64,000 nt of DNA, from assembly GCF_003352085.1 (NCBI RefSeq), contig NZ_CP025804.1, positions 1,116,001 to 1,180,000 on the forward strand, given 5' to 3'. This stretch comes from Sulfitobacter sp. SK012. GTDB taxonomy: Bacteria > Pseudomonadota > Alphaproteobacteria > Rhodobacterales > Rhodobacteraceae. Each line of letters opens with the position of its first letter. Position 1 is the stretch's first letter. Made by a program: the position numbers and the translations under genes. This document shows positions 56,501-63,224 of this stretch, piece by piece. The notes below the pieces were generated by a model. It did no database searches. It was not told where the DNA came from and saw only the letters and a program-made list of their open reading frames with translations.

Positions 56501-59500
56501 GACCCGCCAATCGTAAAGCCGTTACCGCTAGGACTTTCGGTTGAATAATCGGCAGGAAAACTCAGTTGCAAAGCAAGGTACTGAACTTCGGTACCGCTGA
56601 AAACAAATGTTCCGCCCAAGGGGGAGTAGGTTATCGTTGATGCAGGAACACCGATGACTAAGACCTGCGCAGGTAAATCGTTTAGGGTCAGTGTAATCGT
56701 ATCGACGGTTTCTGTAGGCGGTCCGGGATCTGTGTCCTCAATCCGGACAGTCCAGGCGCTAGACGGAGAAACCACGACCCTCAAGTCAGTTTCTTGGGTT
56801 TCAAGATATTGAATATCCAGCACAATGTCACCTGAAGGTGCGATGACGATCTCTTGTGGTATGCTGTCTGATCCTTCGGGGGACAACGCCGTAATCACGC
56901 TGGTAATCGTCCCGGAATAGTCCTGAGGCAACGACAGGGTTAATGCATTTGCTTCAACGAGTGTGCCCGACCAAATACCAGTTGCGGGGCTGTAGTTCCC
57001 TCCTGAGAAGCTGGCTCCAATTGGCATTCCTGTATAGACGATCTCTACGGTGGTGCTGTCTTCCGAACCATCGATATCAGTCGGTGATACTGAAATGCTC
57101 AAGTCGACCGTTACGCCAACGCCGTTTCCGTCTTCGACGCCAGGAATGGTGGCGGGGGCGCTTAGATCAACATCCAGCTCAAATCCGATATCAACGACCC
57201 GAGTGAGGGTTGCTGTCCCGTCCGTAGGTGTATCGCTGCCGGGGTCTTGGTCTTCATCCGTTTGGACATCCAATCGGAATGTCAGACCCAGCGTGTTATT
57301 TCCGTTGGTAAGGTCAGTCCGGTTCGCCGTTGAGAAGTCAGTTGGGAGTGTTAGGTCCAATGCGGCGTAAGCAGCAGCCACATCCCCCACATTCGCAGCG
57401 TCCAAAGACAGCACCAGAGTAGAGGCACCAGTGGCCGGATCGCTAATAATGCCAGCTGTCGCGCCGGCCGGTACGACGATCTGCAAACTTGCAAGGGTTG
57501 AGCCGGCAGGTAGCCCTTCGATGGTAAGTACCAGTGACTGAAGGCTTTCTGATCCGTCTGCATCTGTAACAACCGGGGCAAGGAGTTGCGATGGCGTGAG
57601 TTGCGTAGGCGCATCGGTTTCAACCGGCATTATGCCCGGTTGGACTACGTCGATCACGACGTCGCCTTCGGGGGCGATGCGCAGGCTAACTGGTGTCGTC
57701 CGACCTGTCGCATCTTCGGTAGATGTTGCCATCAACGTGCCATCGAGCGTCAGACCATTTGCGCTGGGGCTTTCGGTGGAGAAATCGGCCGGAAAGCTGA
57801 GCTGGAGCGCAAGATATTCGGCTTCGGTGCCGCTGAAGACAAACGATCCTCCCAAAGCCGAATTGAAAGTGATCGATCCAGCAGGAACGCCGAGCGCGAT
57901 AACACCAGCTGGCAAGCCTTGGAGTGTCAGCGTTACCGTATCAATCGTTTCGCGCGGAAGGTTCGGATCAAAATCACTCACCGAAATTTGCCATGCGGCA
58001 GATGGCGTGATGATAAGGGGCGCATCCGTTTCGGAGGCGGTCAATTCTGCAACGTTAAATTCAATGTCACCGGCTGGTTCGATGTTTATCGTTTGAGAAA
58101 CCTCAATCCGGCCTTCCGGACTTATCGCTACGATCTGGGCAAGGATGTCGCCTGAAAAGTCACCCGGCAACTGCAGTGTCAGAGCGTTCGCGTCCGCCAT
58201 CGTTCCGGTCCAGACCGACGTCGCACTGTCATAGCTTCCAGAGGAAAACTGCGGGTTGCTAGCGATGCCCGTGAACGTGATCTCGACGAATGTCGTGTCT
58301 TCGGAGCCATCGATATCTTCGGCCATCACCGAGATGCCTAAATCGACAGTCACGCCAGCGCCATCAAGGCCATCGCCATCTTCTCGTGCGCTGATCGTCG
58401 GTGGTGCGGTCAGAACAACGTCCAACTCAAAGCCGATTTCAACGATCCGAGTTGCGGTCGCGGTGCCATCCGTGGGTGTATCGGTGTTTGGATCTTGGTC
58501 TTCGTCAGTCTGAATATCTAACGTCACTGATAGCGGCAGCGCGGTTCCTGAACTCAGGTCAGACCGATTGGCAGTCGAAAAGTCAGCAGGCAGCATTAGG
58601 CTAAGCGCGTCGTAGGCTGCAGGGATATCCGCAACATTTGCGGCGTCCATCGTTATGATCAGGCGTACAGTGCCGGTCGCTGGATCATCAGAAATTTGCG
58701 CGTCTGCCCCGGTGGGCAGTGAAATACCCAAGCTTGCAAGTGTGGAACCGCCGGGCAAGCCTTCGATTGTAAGGACAAGTGTTTCCAGATTTTCGGACCC
58801 GTCGCCGTCAGGCACGCGCGGTAGCAAAAGATCTGCTGGACGAATGGTGGTGGCCGCATCGCTTTCGTCCGGCACGGTGCCGGGGGAGACGAATTCAATC
58901 TCAGCATCGCCTTCTGGAAATACAAAAGCCTGAAAATCTAGATTTGCAGCGCCAAGGAAATTGGTGGCAACGCTGATCTGGCCCTCGAAAGGACCTTCGG
59001 CGAAATCAGTTCGGCTCTGCGTCGAAAAATCAGCCGGAAATGTGAGGGTCAGGTCGTTAAATTCTGCAAGAGTGCCCGTGAATTCTAGGGTGCCAGTCGT
59101 GCCAGCCGAAACAGTTATTTGGCCGGAGTTCGTCGTGGTTCCCTGCGGCAGCCCCGCAATCTCAATCGTAACTTGGCTGATCTCTTCACCCAATTGATCA
59201 AATTCGAGGGTAAATTCGATAAACTGTGATGGTACCAAGGTTGAAACTGAATCGGTTTCAAAGGTTGCCATCGGGTTGTTCAAGGCAATCGTCGTCTCTC
59301 CGGGAGGTGTGCCGCCTTTATCGCCAAAGTATTCTTCGTCAATCCTTGGGGGGTAGATGTATTCGGTCGGCGGGAGAAGCGGGCTGTAGGGCAGGCCTAT
59401 TAACGGATCTCCTGAAACGACCGGTTCTTGATCACCTGAGCCGGGGCGTACGCTGTCTGGGTCCAAAATCTCAAAGTAGTCAAGTTCACGAACTTCGGAG

Positions 59501-59874
59501 AGCGTTTCCCAATCACCATCTTTCGCCGCAGCGGCCTGAAGCTTGGATGCAGGTAGAATAAGTTCTGGCAATTGAACTATGAACTGGTTTTCTGCGCCGC
59601 CCAACAAAAGGACGATCATTCCGTCGTCCTGCACAAGCAGAAGGTCGCGACCAACAATAATTAATCGCCCGACTTCAATATCTTCCGGAAGCAAAACCGC
59701 GGTTAGGCCATTCGTATCGATAACAAGCGAGAAATCCTGCGCCCCATTGGAAAGCGCAGTTTTTACGTCAACCAGTGTCGATTCGGGGGGGAAAACCTTA
59801 CCTGTTGTTTCTGTGTCTCGTGCCAAGCCGAAGGCCTCCCTAAGGATTTCTATGTTCACAGTATGCAGGCGCAC
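47581..59874 (-). CDS. Giant repetitive RTX adhesin secreted by a type I system (4097 residues)
   Basis: One unbroken 12.3-kb frame starts at a GTG (59874) and ends 2 bp from the end of the convergent HlyD gene. It has no N-terminal signal peptide. Residues 1-130 form a separate head (VGRDLLLVQDDGMIVLLLGG, then LPASKLQAAAAKDGDW) that resembles LapA-type retention modules. The bulk consists of acidic Ig/cadherin-like modules marked by at least fifteen D-x-D-G-S-E motifs and recurring LPADFST-like motifs, including three tandem copies of about 415 residues. Near the C-terminus are calcium-binding RTX nonapeptides (GSDGDDDISGGIGNDILQGG) and a type I secretion C-terminal region (AGQDIFVLTN ... 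ISDFDEPVGVGVDQIDLTAL). It should be a surface or released adhesin for biofilm formation. Lysine and cysteine are very scarce. Confidence 0.93.
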   Translation of the reverse strand: MRLHTVNIEILREAFGLARDTETTGKVFPPESTLVDVKTALSNGAQDFSLVIDTNGLTAVLLPEDIEVGRLIIVGRDLLLVQDDGMIVLLLGGAENQFIVQLPELILPASKLQAAAAKDGDWETLSEVRELDYFEILDPDSVRPGSGDQEPVVSGDPLIGLPYSPLLPPTEYIYPPRIDEEYFGDKGGTPPGETTIALNNPMATFETDSVSTLVPSQFIEFTLEFDQLGEEISQVTIEIAGLPQGTTTNSGQITVSAGTTGTLEFTGTLAEFNDLTLTFPADFSTQSRTDFAEGPFEGQISVATNFLGAANLDFQAFVFPEGDAEIEFVSPGTVPDESDAATTIRPADLLLPRVPDGDGSENLETLVLTIEGLPGGSTLASLGISLPTGADAQISDDPATGTVRLIITMDAANVADIPAAYDALSLMLPADFSTANRSDLSSGTALPLSVTLDIQTDEDQDPNTDTPTDGTATATRIVEIGFELDVVLTAPPTISAREDGDGLDGAGVTVDLGISVMAEDIDGSEDTTFVEITFTGIASNPQFSSGSYDSATSVWTGTMADANALTLQLPGDFSGDILAQIVAISPEGRIEVSQTINIEPAGDIEFNVAELTASETDAPLIITPSAAWQISVSDFDPNLPRETIDTVTLTLQGLPAGVIALGVPAGSITFNSALGGSFVFSGTEAEYLALQLSFPADFSTESPSANGLTLDGTLMATSTEDATGRTTPVSLRIAPEGDVVIDVVQPGIMPVETDAPTQLTPSQLLAPVVTDADGSESLQSLVLTIEGLPAGSTLASLQIVVPAGATAGIISDPATGASTLVLSLDAANVGDVAAAYAALDLTLPTDFSTANRTDLTNGNNTLGLTFRLDVQTDEDQDPGSDTPTDGTATLTRVVDIGFELDVDLSAPATIPGVEDGNGVGVTVDLSISVSPTDIDGSEDSTTVEIVYTGMPIGASFSGGNYSPATGIWSGTLVEANALTLSLPQDYSGTITSVITALSPEGSDSIPQEIVIAPSGDIVLDIQYLETQETDLRVVVSPSSAWTVRIEDTDPGPPTETVDTITLTLNDLPAQVLVIGVPASTITYSPLGGTFVFSGTEVQYLALQLSFPADYSTESPSGNGFTIGGSFEVTSTEDPVGVNAPVSLRITPEGDVVIDDTLTDTVPDETDTATLVTPSSLLSPSVTDLDGSEALQNLTLTITGLPGGSSLASLMITLPAGATATISNDLSNGSATLVLNMTAANVADVEAAYAGFNLTLPADFSTANRADLTDGSTTLQLTFRLDVQTDEDRDPNDDTPTDGTATATRVVDIDFESDIELDAPLRVDAQEDDGDPGDPDLGTDVDLGIVIAITDDDGSETADPSDPRFAAEVVIRFSTLPPLTGVNGGVLIGDDWTGTVAEAEALVLAIPGNYNGTILSIITVTTPEGQASTPQAIVVAPTPDIIISGFVEVDETDAPLEILLSDFISVAVDPGEAIQSLTFTLNGLPDAVLAVDGAGNNVGTITDNGDGTADFNFVYTGSGVSPVDVRLILPTDYSTENPAETFAASLVVTTGDGTVSGLIPFIVNAEGDVEVNDGLLALAETDAVLTFRPADTITPVVTDVDGSESVDQIAVVFNGLPAGTRFSIDNGVSFAVATSTLDFIGDLATYNQLVIELPADFSTDNPLTPLVADIVAVTDERGVDMGTLTITVDPEGDLQVSGPGSIALTENDAPADADEDTTTQAPLEFRLTDALTATTTDADGSESVAQVDVTIGGLPNDTFYSLDGGSSFVSVPSGPSFVLAGLTNAEYGDLVFRLPNDFSTTTDITGTVTFTTNEALLAGEIDLGPNDGVETAPFTITVASEQDVEITTSDITVIEDLGQPIPLNLDAGVTDIDGSEAITAITVEFSGLPAGNTVLSDGIVLNGPVAQWTGTLAQLQALGVDSFPTHFSGIIDIEVTVETNEGAPAGTSDSFRLNVTPVAEPTISLSVDDSVGNVDALGPDNFIVDEDTSFLLTFDASTPDQDGSEQLTQIVVENVPIGWVPSSAGNIDLSLFEQGQAQVATATLSGTTLTITFVSGVVAFDGALRVTPLADDDRDVRTLVGNDLAAIVTSEDTAAGLTTNTQTAFDRVDVDVDAIADAATLDVANTSANENRNNTRRLDIDLSNIGLSDVDGSEVFSGLELTISVATESDNFDPSDTSQLSLRITDAGLSGFVTITQTGSTVDSVSYILTPATGATPDQFSSALEALEVRLPQHFSGILTSDGTLSWNETTTGDVENDTTDNFQSDTFQITQTVRPRAEADLTASVFVRSVGEVAVGSPTIVSATVEDGSVAGAEILTLLESTGDGSGPGQVELFVGLDASTPDTDGSEQLETLVIENVPTDWVRDVLNGTSIDDSAFFTVDGSAPLSQAELNSIATAEFDAGTGQLTITFVPGVTSFQASLQLRPTLYEDYDVDRQTGDPFSAAGDFFGNDLNIVLTSVDDNSATTDDQISDAGFDVDIDPVNNISVILTLPVGNEATIDADGGVWQIPFLPIIQDNDGSEVVTAVVLRDIPSGITVYVPDLGDPTGPKIPALLTAVNQPPGFNSWSLEDGQWELAELRGIPLHTAGDFPLTIEVITTEDDGGGTRVTTLNETLIIDPVADGGDPSERTSTNEDNAVQVPIDGNLIDNPSNSPGSPEAVLDTVVISNIVPDSNDRLPRFFDGPPGPTLPNSTTAINEYTPTALGTLTLTAAQASNLWVLPGQDSNEDVVFDVSLVYFETLDPTQFTTGTGTIRIDVLGIADDPVVEAQDASGFLTPNLIDDIFRPGEITDGIPNSERVYGYAGYDTAPFELNSRLRDLVIDTGLFSSDPALTFTQNDVDPLSGVMTEILVPVGNPSADFDNSETIYYLITGVPPGAAFAGASPVDTTGETYLVSSSQLAGIEFVPVDVSEPTYYDLTFTAIVIEDDQTIPDLTGLPTNQVIAAIDALPGGATETIDFTIVVVPDPDGGSGMPCTPDQELPLPQLSLVGSGDEDTEIAFKLKITPNAFYDSIDDLVNLPNGVLGSFGLGIELPPGATLSSSPPGAVLYDPVTGLYVIDVSVLMVDPTDPTQTEGFLLFTPPENESSPANPFNPNDTYGSGDPYDSLDQIDYRMLLNNFTCGTTSTGNQSFAITINPVVDGPEVVLGGGNSFDEDTVYNLNLEINGIDLGERPSGDVIIEIDGTNGGQLLDSAGDPISGTDIGGGIIRYTVPQNQVNGLGLTAREHYSGPLEISITAGSQDIDGSVGTTTLVRTLTVTPVADTPTFVFDATDIDPETGQPFVDLGGATPVITAIEDIPFLLGSVLDPSSPDQDGSETVTIVLAGVPDYLEVTGPSGSGFIDNGDGTYTISIAAWPQVSVRLTDDHARLPDGLDPSLPTQIPLSIGVNTLELANSDEASGIQNIILMVRPDADTPTVDVQITPASGVEDDGTLYDLTISGITPDPHETMVFEITVPAGGKIFLDGVEQPVVAGTVTLSGGTGFAVLGGAGGLGFAPSGAVTFEAPPDFAGDVTLQIVSVTTDQSVNGSFTDEQRSAPAELTATITATPDLILTVTDPDVVLTETDVVVSHMPAGDFNIQVTDIDGSEVVDNVTYEIVGVPDGTSYQIGSNTPIAASGTLSFSGSLADFTQLQINFPADFATNGALLSGTLVVTTNEGGNETGNFTIEIDGELDLSVVVTPPLDDLPQTGSPTLIAFGIDAQITDTQLVPSETLEQVVVQFSAPPPAGTTASSGVLSGDRLTLVRGSTSPADFALLVASLSITVPGDFADVIDGDVTVTTNHGVANAEAFSISINDQPEVSGPISVSSTDTVFFIDFNTLLANATDADQPLSVENIMANDPDVGIAVQATGIEITVPNAYVGTPLLTYDVVDSATAPARTQATANLDIDTLQMVATGSTTTDPDGNVKDLLGDVSGGVGISDIATGTAGNDGVILSAAAPYTDIEGFELMGGSDFIDLSTSAVGYQIDLGDGDDWAIGSDGDDDISGGIGNDILQGGGGNNSLSGGAGQDIFVLTNLTASNVISDFDEPVGVGVDQIDLTALVTLNPSEVLADQVDYDNLSGDLSVNGTTVANVNSAAGGLAQEVEVIFNDANNMQTTAII
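55183..56433 (-). repeat. Adhesin tandem repeat, copy 3 (about 417 residues, most diverged)
   Basis: The copy starts at the EGDVVIDDTLTDTVPDETD element and continues through DLDGSEALQNL, LPADFSTANRADL and DEDRDPNDDTPTDGTATATRVVDI to the next EGD element. The second half is more divergent than in the other copies. Confidence 0.75.
56434..57669 (-). repeat. Adhesin tandem repeat, copy 2 (412 residues)
   Basis: The copy begins at EGDVVIDVVQPGIMPVETDAP and contains DADGSESLQSLVLTIEGLP, LPTDFSTANRTDL and DEDQDPGSDTPTDGTATLTRVVDIGF. It is close to copy 1 over its whole length. Confidence 0.8.
57670..58914 (-). repeat. Adhesin tandem repeat, copy 1 (415 residues)
   Basis: The copy begins at EGDAEIEFVSPGTVPDESD and contains DGDGSENLETLVLTIEGLP, LPADFSTANRSDL and DEDQDPNTDTPTDGTATATRIVEIGF. 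It is the N-terminal-most of the three units. Confidence 0.8.
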
Positions 59875-60482
59875 GATCGAACGCCTGTTTGCAGTATAGC
59901 TTGGACAGGATTGAAGGTGAAACGGTCATATGAGCCGAATTCAGCTTATGTCGAATGCGCCGTTCCTGTGCTCGCTAAGCCTCATGCTCCTGAAATATTT
60001 CAAGCTTTTTAGGAATACCTATAGGGCGATCCCTTTGATGGTGCGCCTCTCATGCTGAGCTTCCATAACTTGCACAAAGTTAAGAATGCTCGTCATGAAC
60101 GTGACATTGAGCGAAGCGATAGGGCATGTCGGGTGGGCAGATTAAGGGGAAATTTCAATGGGCTGACGCAACGCTTTCATGTTTCGGAAAGGTGTCGATT
60201 CAGCTGTAGTTAATCGATCCATATTCTTCACCGGCAAGCGCTGTCAGCGGCATGGGGTTGCAGGCCGCGCGGGGCCCTATGTGCGCCGGTCGGCGCCGGC
60301 AGGTCAAAATACATCGGCTTCCGTTGTCGCGAGTAGCCAAATTGACCATCCGGTTCATCCACACACCTGCTTGGTTGGACATTTTGCCATAAGCCTTGCT
60401 TCGAACTAATTTTATTGAATATGCTGTTTTTTCGGCTGTAATTTGCAGGTTCTAACCTTAGTCTCGCCGAGACTGTGAGAAA
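59875..60482. other. Intergenic region between the divergent adhesin and tup genes
   Basis: About 600 bp, long enough for both promoters and extra control. It contains a 12-bp palindrome TGAAATATTTCA at 59991-60002 and the 7-1-7 palindrome at 60460-60474. No gene was recognised. Confidence 0.5.
60460..60474 (+). promoter_or_regulatory. Palindrome AGTCTCG-C-CGAGACT before the tungstate importer
   Basis: A perfect 7-1-7 inverted repeat ends 8 bp upstream of the first possible tupB start codon and 23 bp upstream of the second. It could be an operator for a metal-responsive repressor or a small RNA hairpin near the ribosome site. Confidence 0.45.
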
Positions 60483-61202
60483 ATGGGGCTCAGACACATG
60501 AATGACCTGTGGGCAGGTATGTTGCAGGCATTTTGGATGGTGGCGAGCTTTGACCAAGAGCTTGCAGAAATTACATTGCGTTCCTTGCAAGTGACCTTAA
60601 TCGCTTTGGCGATTGGCACATCCATCGCCCTGCCACTCGCCGCACTATTGGCTGTTCGCCGATTTCGATGGCGGCGGGGTGTCATAGCCGTGCTGAACGC
60701 TTTGATGGGTTTGCCGCCGGTTGTTGTTGGGCTGCTTGTCTATGTGATGCTGTCACGCTCAGGCCCGTTCGGTATTTTGGGTTTGCTGTTCACCCCTACG
60801 GCCATGATCATCGCACAGGTCATCATTATCGTGCCGTTGATTGCCAGTATCGCGCATCAGTCGTTGCGTGAATTGTGGTCAGAATATCATGATCTGCTCA
60901 TATCGATTAATGTGACGCAGGTGCAAAAAATGCGAACCCTTTTGTGGGATGCGCGCCGCGCCCTTCTGACGGCATCTTTGGCCGGATTTGGCCGCGCTAT
61001 TGGAGAGGTGGGCGCGATCATGATTGTAGGCGGCAATATTGATCATGCCACGCGGGTTCTGACCACGGCGATAGCGCTTGAGACGGGTAAGGGTGACTTT
61101 GCTTTGGCGCTCGCTTTGGGTTTCATCCTCATTGCCCTGGCGATCAGCGTGAACCTGATGATCCATTGGCTCAGCCGAACCGAGCAGGAGGGACGCTGGT
61201 GA
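60483..61202 (+). CDS. tupB: Tungstate ABC transporter, permease TupB
   Basis: The product has 239 residues from the ATG at 60483, or 234 from the one at 60498, which matches the usual TupB start (MNDLWAGMLQAFWMVASFDQEL) better. Five or six membrane helices are visible. The ABC-permease coupling loop is seen as RALLTASLAGFGRAIGEVGAIMIVGGNI. The stop overlaps the GTG start of tupC (GTGA). With TupC and TupA it imports tungstate, and possibly molybdate. Confidence 0.92.
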   Translation: MGLRHMNDLWAGMLQAFWMVASFDQELAEITLRSLQVTLIALAIGTSIALPLAALLAVRRFRWRRGVIAVLNALMGLPPVVVGLLVYVMLSRSGPFGILGLLFTPTAMIIAQVIIIVPLIASIAHQSLRELWSEYHDLLISINVTQVQKMRTLLWDARRALLTASLAGFGRAIGEVGAIMIVGGNIDHATRVLTTAIALETGKGDFALALALGFILIALAISVNLMIHWLSRTEQEGRW

Positions 61203-61912
61203 GCGCGCTATTTCCTCTTAAGATCCGTGGTGCTCAAACATCGCGGCGGGGCAAAGTGTTGGTCGGCCCGATCGACCTTGATCTCGACGGGGCAGGGGTC
61301 ACGGTGGTTATCGGACCAAACGGGTCTGGCAAAACCACGATGCTGCGCTTGCTGCATGGCACTGCGCGGTTAACTGGCGGCACAATTGAGTGGGCATGCG
61401 GTACTCAAGAGGCCCGGCACCATCAGGCGTTTGTGTTCCAGCGTCCCGTGATGTTGCGCCGCTCTGTCATCGACAATATTGCTTATCCGTTACGCATGAG
61501 AGGCACCGCAAGGAAAGCGGCCCACAAACAGGCCAGCGACTGGGCAGAACGCATCGGTTTGGACCACATGTTGGACCGCTCTGCCAACGTCTTGTCCGGT
61601 GGCGAGCAACAAAAACTGGCCTTGGTTCGCGCTTTGATCACCAAGCCCAAAGTGTTATTTTTGGATGAGCCATCAGCGTCGTTAGACGGCCGTGCCATGC
61701 GCGAGATCGAAGAAATCCTTCTAAGTGCTAAACAAGCGGGTACACGGCTGATTTTGTCGACACATGATTTTGGACAGGCCCGCCGGCTTGCAGATGAGGT
61801 CGTCTTTTTGCTGCACGGGCGTGTGCACGAGCAAGGTCCGGCAGTTGAATTTTTTGAGGCACCCAAGACTGCCCAAGCGCGTGCATTTCTAAAAGGAGAT
61901 ATCGTAGAATGA
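61199..61912 (+). CDS. tupC: Tungstate ABC transporter, ATP-binding protein TupC
   Basis: The GTG at 61199 overlaps the tupB stop and has GGAGGG upstream, so it is preferred over the in-frame ATG at 61166; this gives 237 residues. Walker A (GPNGSGKTTML), Q-loop (VFQRPVMLRRSV), signature (LSGGEQQKLALVRAL), Walker B (VLFLDEPSASLD) and the switch His (STHDFGQA) are all in place. It powers the importer from the cytoplasmic side. The stop overlaps tupA in ATGA. Confidence 0.93.
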   Translation: MSALFPLKIRGAQTSRRGKVLVGPIDLDLDGAGVTVVIGPNGSGKTTMLRLLHGTARLTGGTIEWACGTQEARHHQAFVFQRPVMLRRSVIDNIAYPLRMRGTARKAAHKQASDWAERIGLDHMLDRSANVLSGGEQQKLALVRALITKPKVLFLDEPSASLDGRAMREIEEILLSAKQAGTRLILSTHDFGQARRLADEVVFLLHGRVHEQGPAVEFFEAPKTAQARAFLKGDIVE

Positions 61913-62715
61913 AGACCCTGATTGTTGCTCTATGGCTGGCCGTCTTGGGCACCACTGCTGTCGCGGGTGACGTGATGAAAGTGGCTGTCACCACCTCGTT
62001 TTATAACTCTGGGCTGGCCGACGTTCTTTTGCCGCAGATTGCCGAAGATTTGGATCTTGAAGTTCAGTTATTGGTGGTTGGCACAGGCCAAGCAATTAAG
62101 CTGGGGCAGGCGGGAGATGTTGACGCGATTTTGGTCCATTCGCGTGCAGCAGAAGAGGCATTCGTGGACGGGGGGTATGGCACGCACCGACGCGAAATCA
62201 TGTACAATGACTTTGTTGTCATTGGTCCGCAAAATGACCCCGCTGGCGTGAGTTCAACGCAAGCAGCATCCGCTGCTTTGCAAGCGATCGCAGCCGCTCA
62301 ATCGCCTTTTGTCAGCCGAGGGGACGACAGCGGGACGCATAAAAAGGAGCTCAGTCTGTGGAGCGGTGCGGGCCTGAAAGCCGAGGGTTATGGCAGCTGG
62401 TACAGGGCTGTTGGGGCAGGGATGGGGGCGGCGTTGAACACGGCGTCAGGCATGAATGCCTACATCCTATCAGACCGCGCAAGCTGGCTGAACTTTGGCA
62501 ACAAGGGCGATCTGGCGTTGTTGTTTTCGGGTGATCCGGTCTTGTTCAACCAATATGCATTCCTGCCGGTTAATCCAGAATTGCACTGGCACGTCAAATC
62601 AGTCCTTGCAACAAAACTCGAAGGTTGGCTGACATCGCCGCGCGCAGCCGATTTGATTAACGGCTATCAGATCAACGGTAAAACTCTGTTTACTTTCAAC
62701 GCCGTGCCTGACTGA
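61909..62715 (+). CDS. tupA: Tungstate-binding periplasmic protein TupA
   Basis: The 268-residue precursor has a signal peptide (MKTLIVALWLAVLGTTAVAGD). The mature protein carries the TupA pattern: VTTSFYNSGLADVLLPQIA, then VVGTGQAIKLGQAGDVDAILVHS, and YNDFVVIGP, followed by FVSRGDDSGTHKKE. It captures the oxyanion outside the inner membrane. Gene order here is tupB-tupC-tupA with 4-bp overlaps throughout, so all three are one operon. It is convergent with the DUF6505 gene. Confidence 0.94.
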   Translation: MKTLIVALWLAVLGTTAVAGDVMKVAVTTSFYNSGLADVLLPQIAEDLDLEVQLLVVGTGQAIKLGQAGDVDAILVHSRAAEEAFVDGGYGTHRREIMYNDFVVIGPQNDPAGVSSTQAASAALQAIAAAQSPFVSRGDDSGTHKKELSLWSGAGLKAEGYGSWYRAVGAGMGAALNTASGMNAYILSDRASWLNFGNKGDLALLFSGDPVLFNQYAFLPVNPELHWHVKSVLATKLEGWLTSPRAADLINGYQINGKTLFTFNAVPD

Positions 62716-62735
62716 GGGCGGCGGCTAGTTTGGCT

Positions 62736-63224
62736 CTAGAGTTCGTATTCATCTACCGATCCGTGGATCGCGAATTGGTCGATGCCGGCATCTTGAGGCT
62801 CAATTGAGCGGTAGGCTTCGTTGACCCCCGCAGATGTAAGCTCACGTGCGACTGTGAGAAGCAGATTGGGGTCGTGATCTTCGCACATCTCAATCATCTG
62901 GTTCAGCTCTTCTGCCGCAACCGGGCGTGCCGCCTCGATTGAGGGAGCGCCATAATAGGTGACAAAATGCTGCGCCAGAATGACTGTTAAGGTGCCGACC
63001 TCGGAGGCTTCAATCTGTGTGACGGCCACAAACGTCACGCGCCCGCCCGTCTCAAGGCCAAACCAGCCGTTTGAAAAGGCTTGGCGCGCTTTGCCGATCA
63101 GATCGCCTTCGGTCCAATTGGAAAACTCGAAACCGCCCGAAATGCACCATTCGCCGGTGCGGGCAGGAATGTGAAATACCCGTTGGTCACTTTCGTCAAA
63201 ATGGATCGCGCGGGCGAGTTTCAT
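62736..63224 (-). CDS. DUF6505-family protein
   Basis: The 162-residue product starts MKLARAIHFDESDQRVFHIPARTGEWCISGGFEF and continues with GLETGGRVTFVAVTQIEASE and YYGAPSIEAARPVAAEEL. I recognise it as DUF6505, a soluble protein of unknown activity that occurs next to biotin/lipoate-ligase-like genes. The start overlaps the stop of the upstream gene (ATGA), so it is the third gene of a coupled operon. The tungstate importer operon lies immediately beyond, facing it. Confidence 0.8.
   Translation of the reverse strand: MKLARAIHFDESDQRVFHIPARTGEWCISGGFEFSNWTEGDLIGKARQAFSNGWFGLETGGRVTFVAVTQIEASEVGTLTVILAQHFVTYYGAPSIEAARPVAAEELNQMIEMCEDHDPNLLLTVARELTSAGVNEAYRSIEPQDAGIDQFAIHGSVDEYEL

Noticed and set aside
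57586..58155. Long plus-strand open frames inside the adhesin, up to 189 residues
   Set aside because: They are antisense shadows produced by the repetitive, biased codon use of the adhesin gene and repeat with its period.
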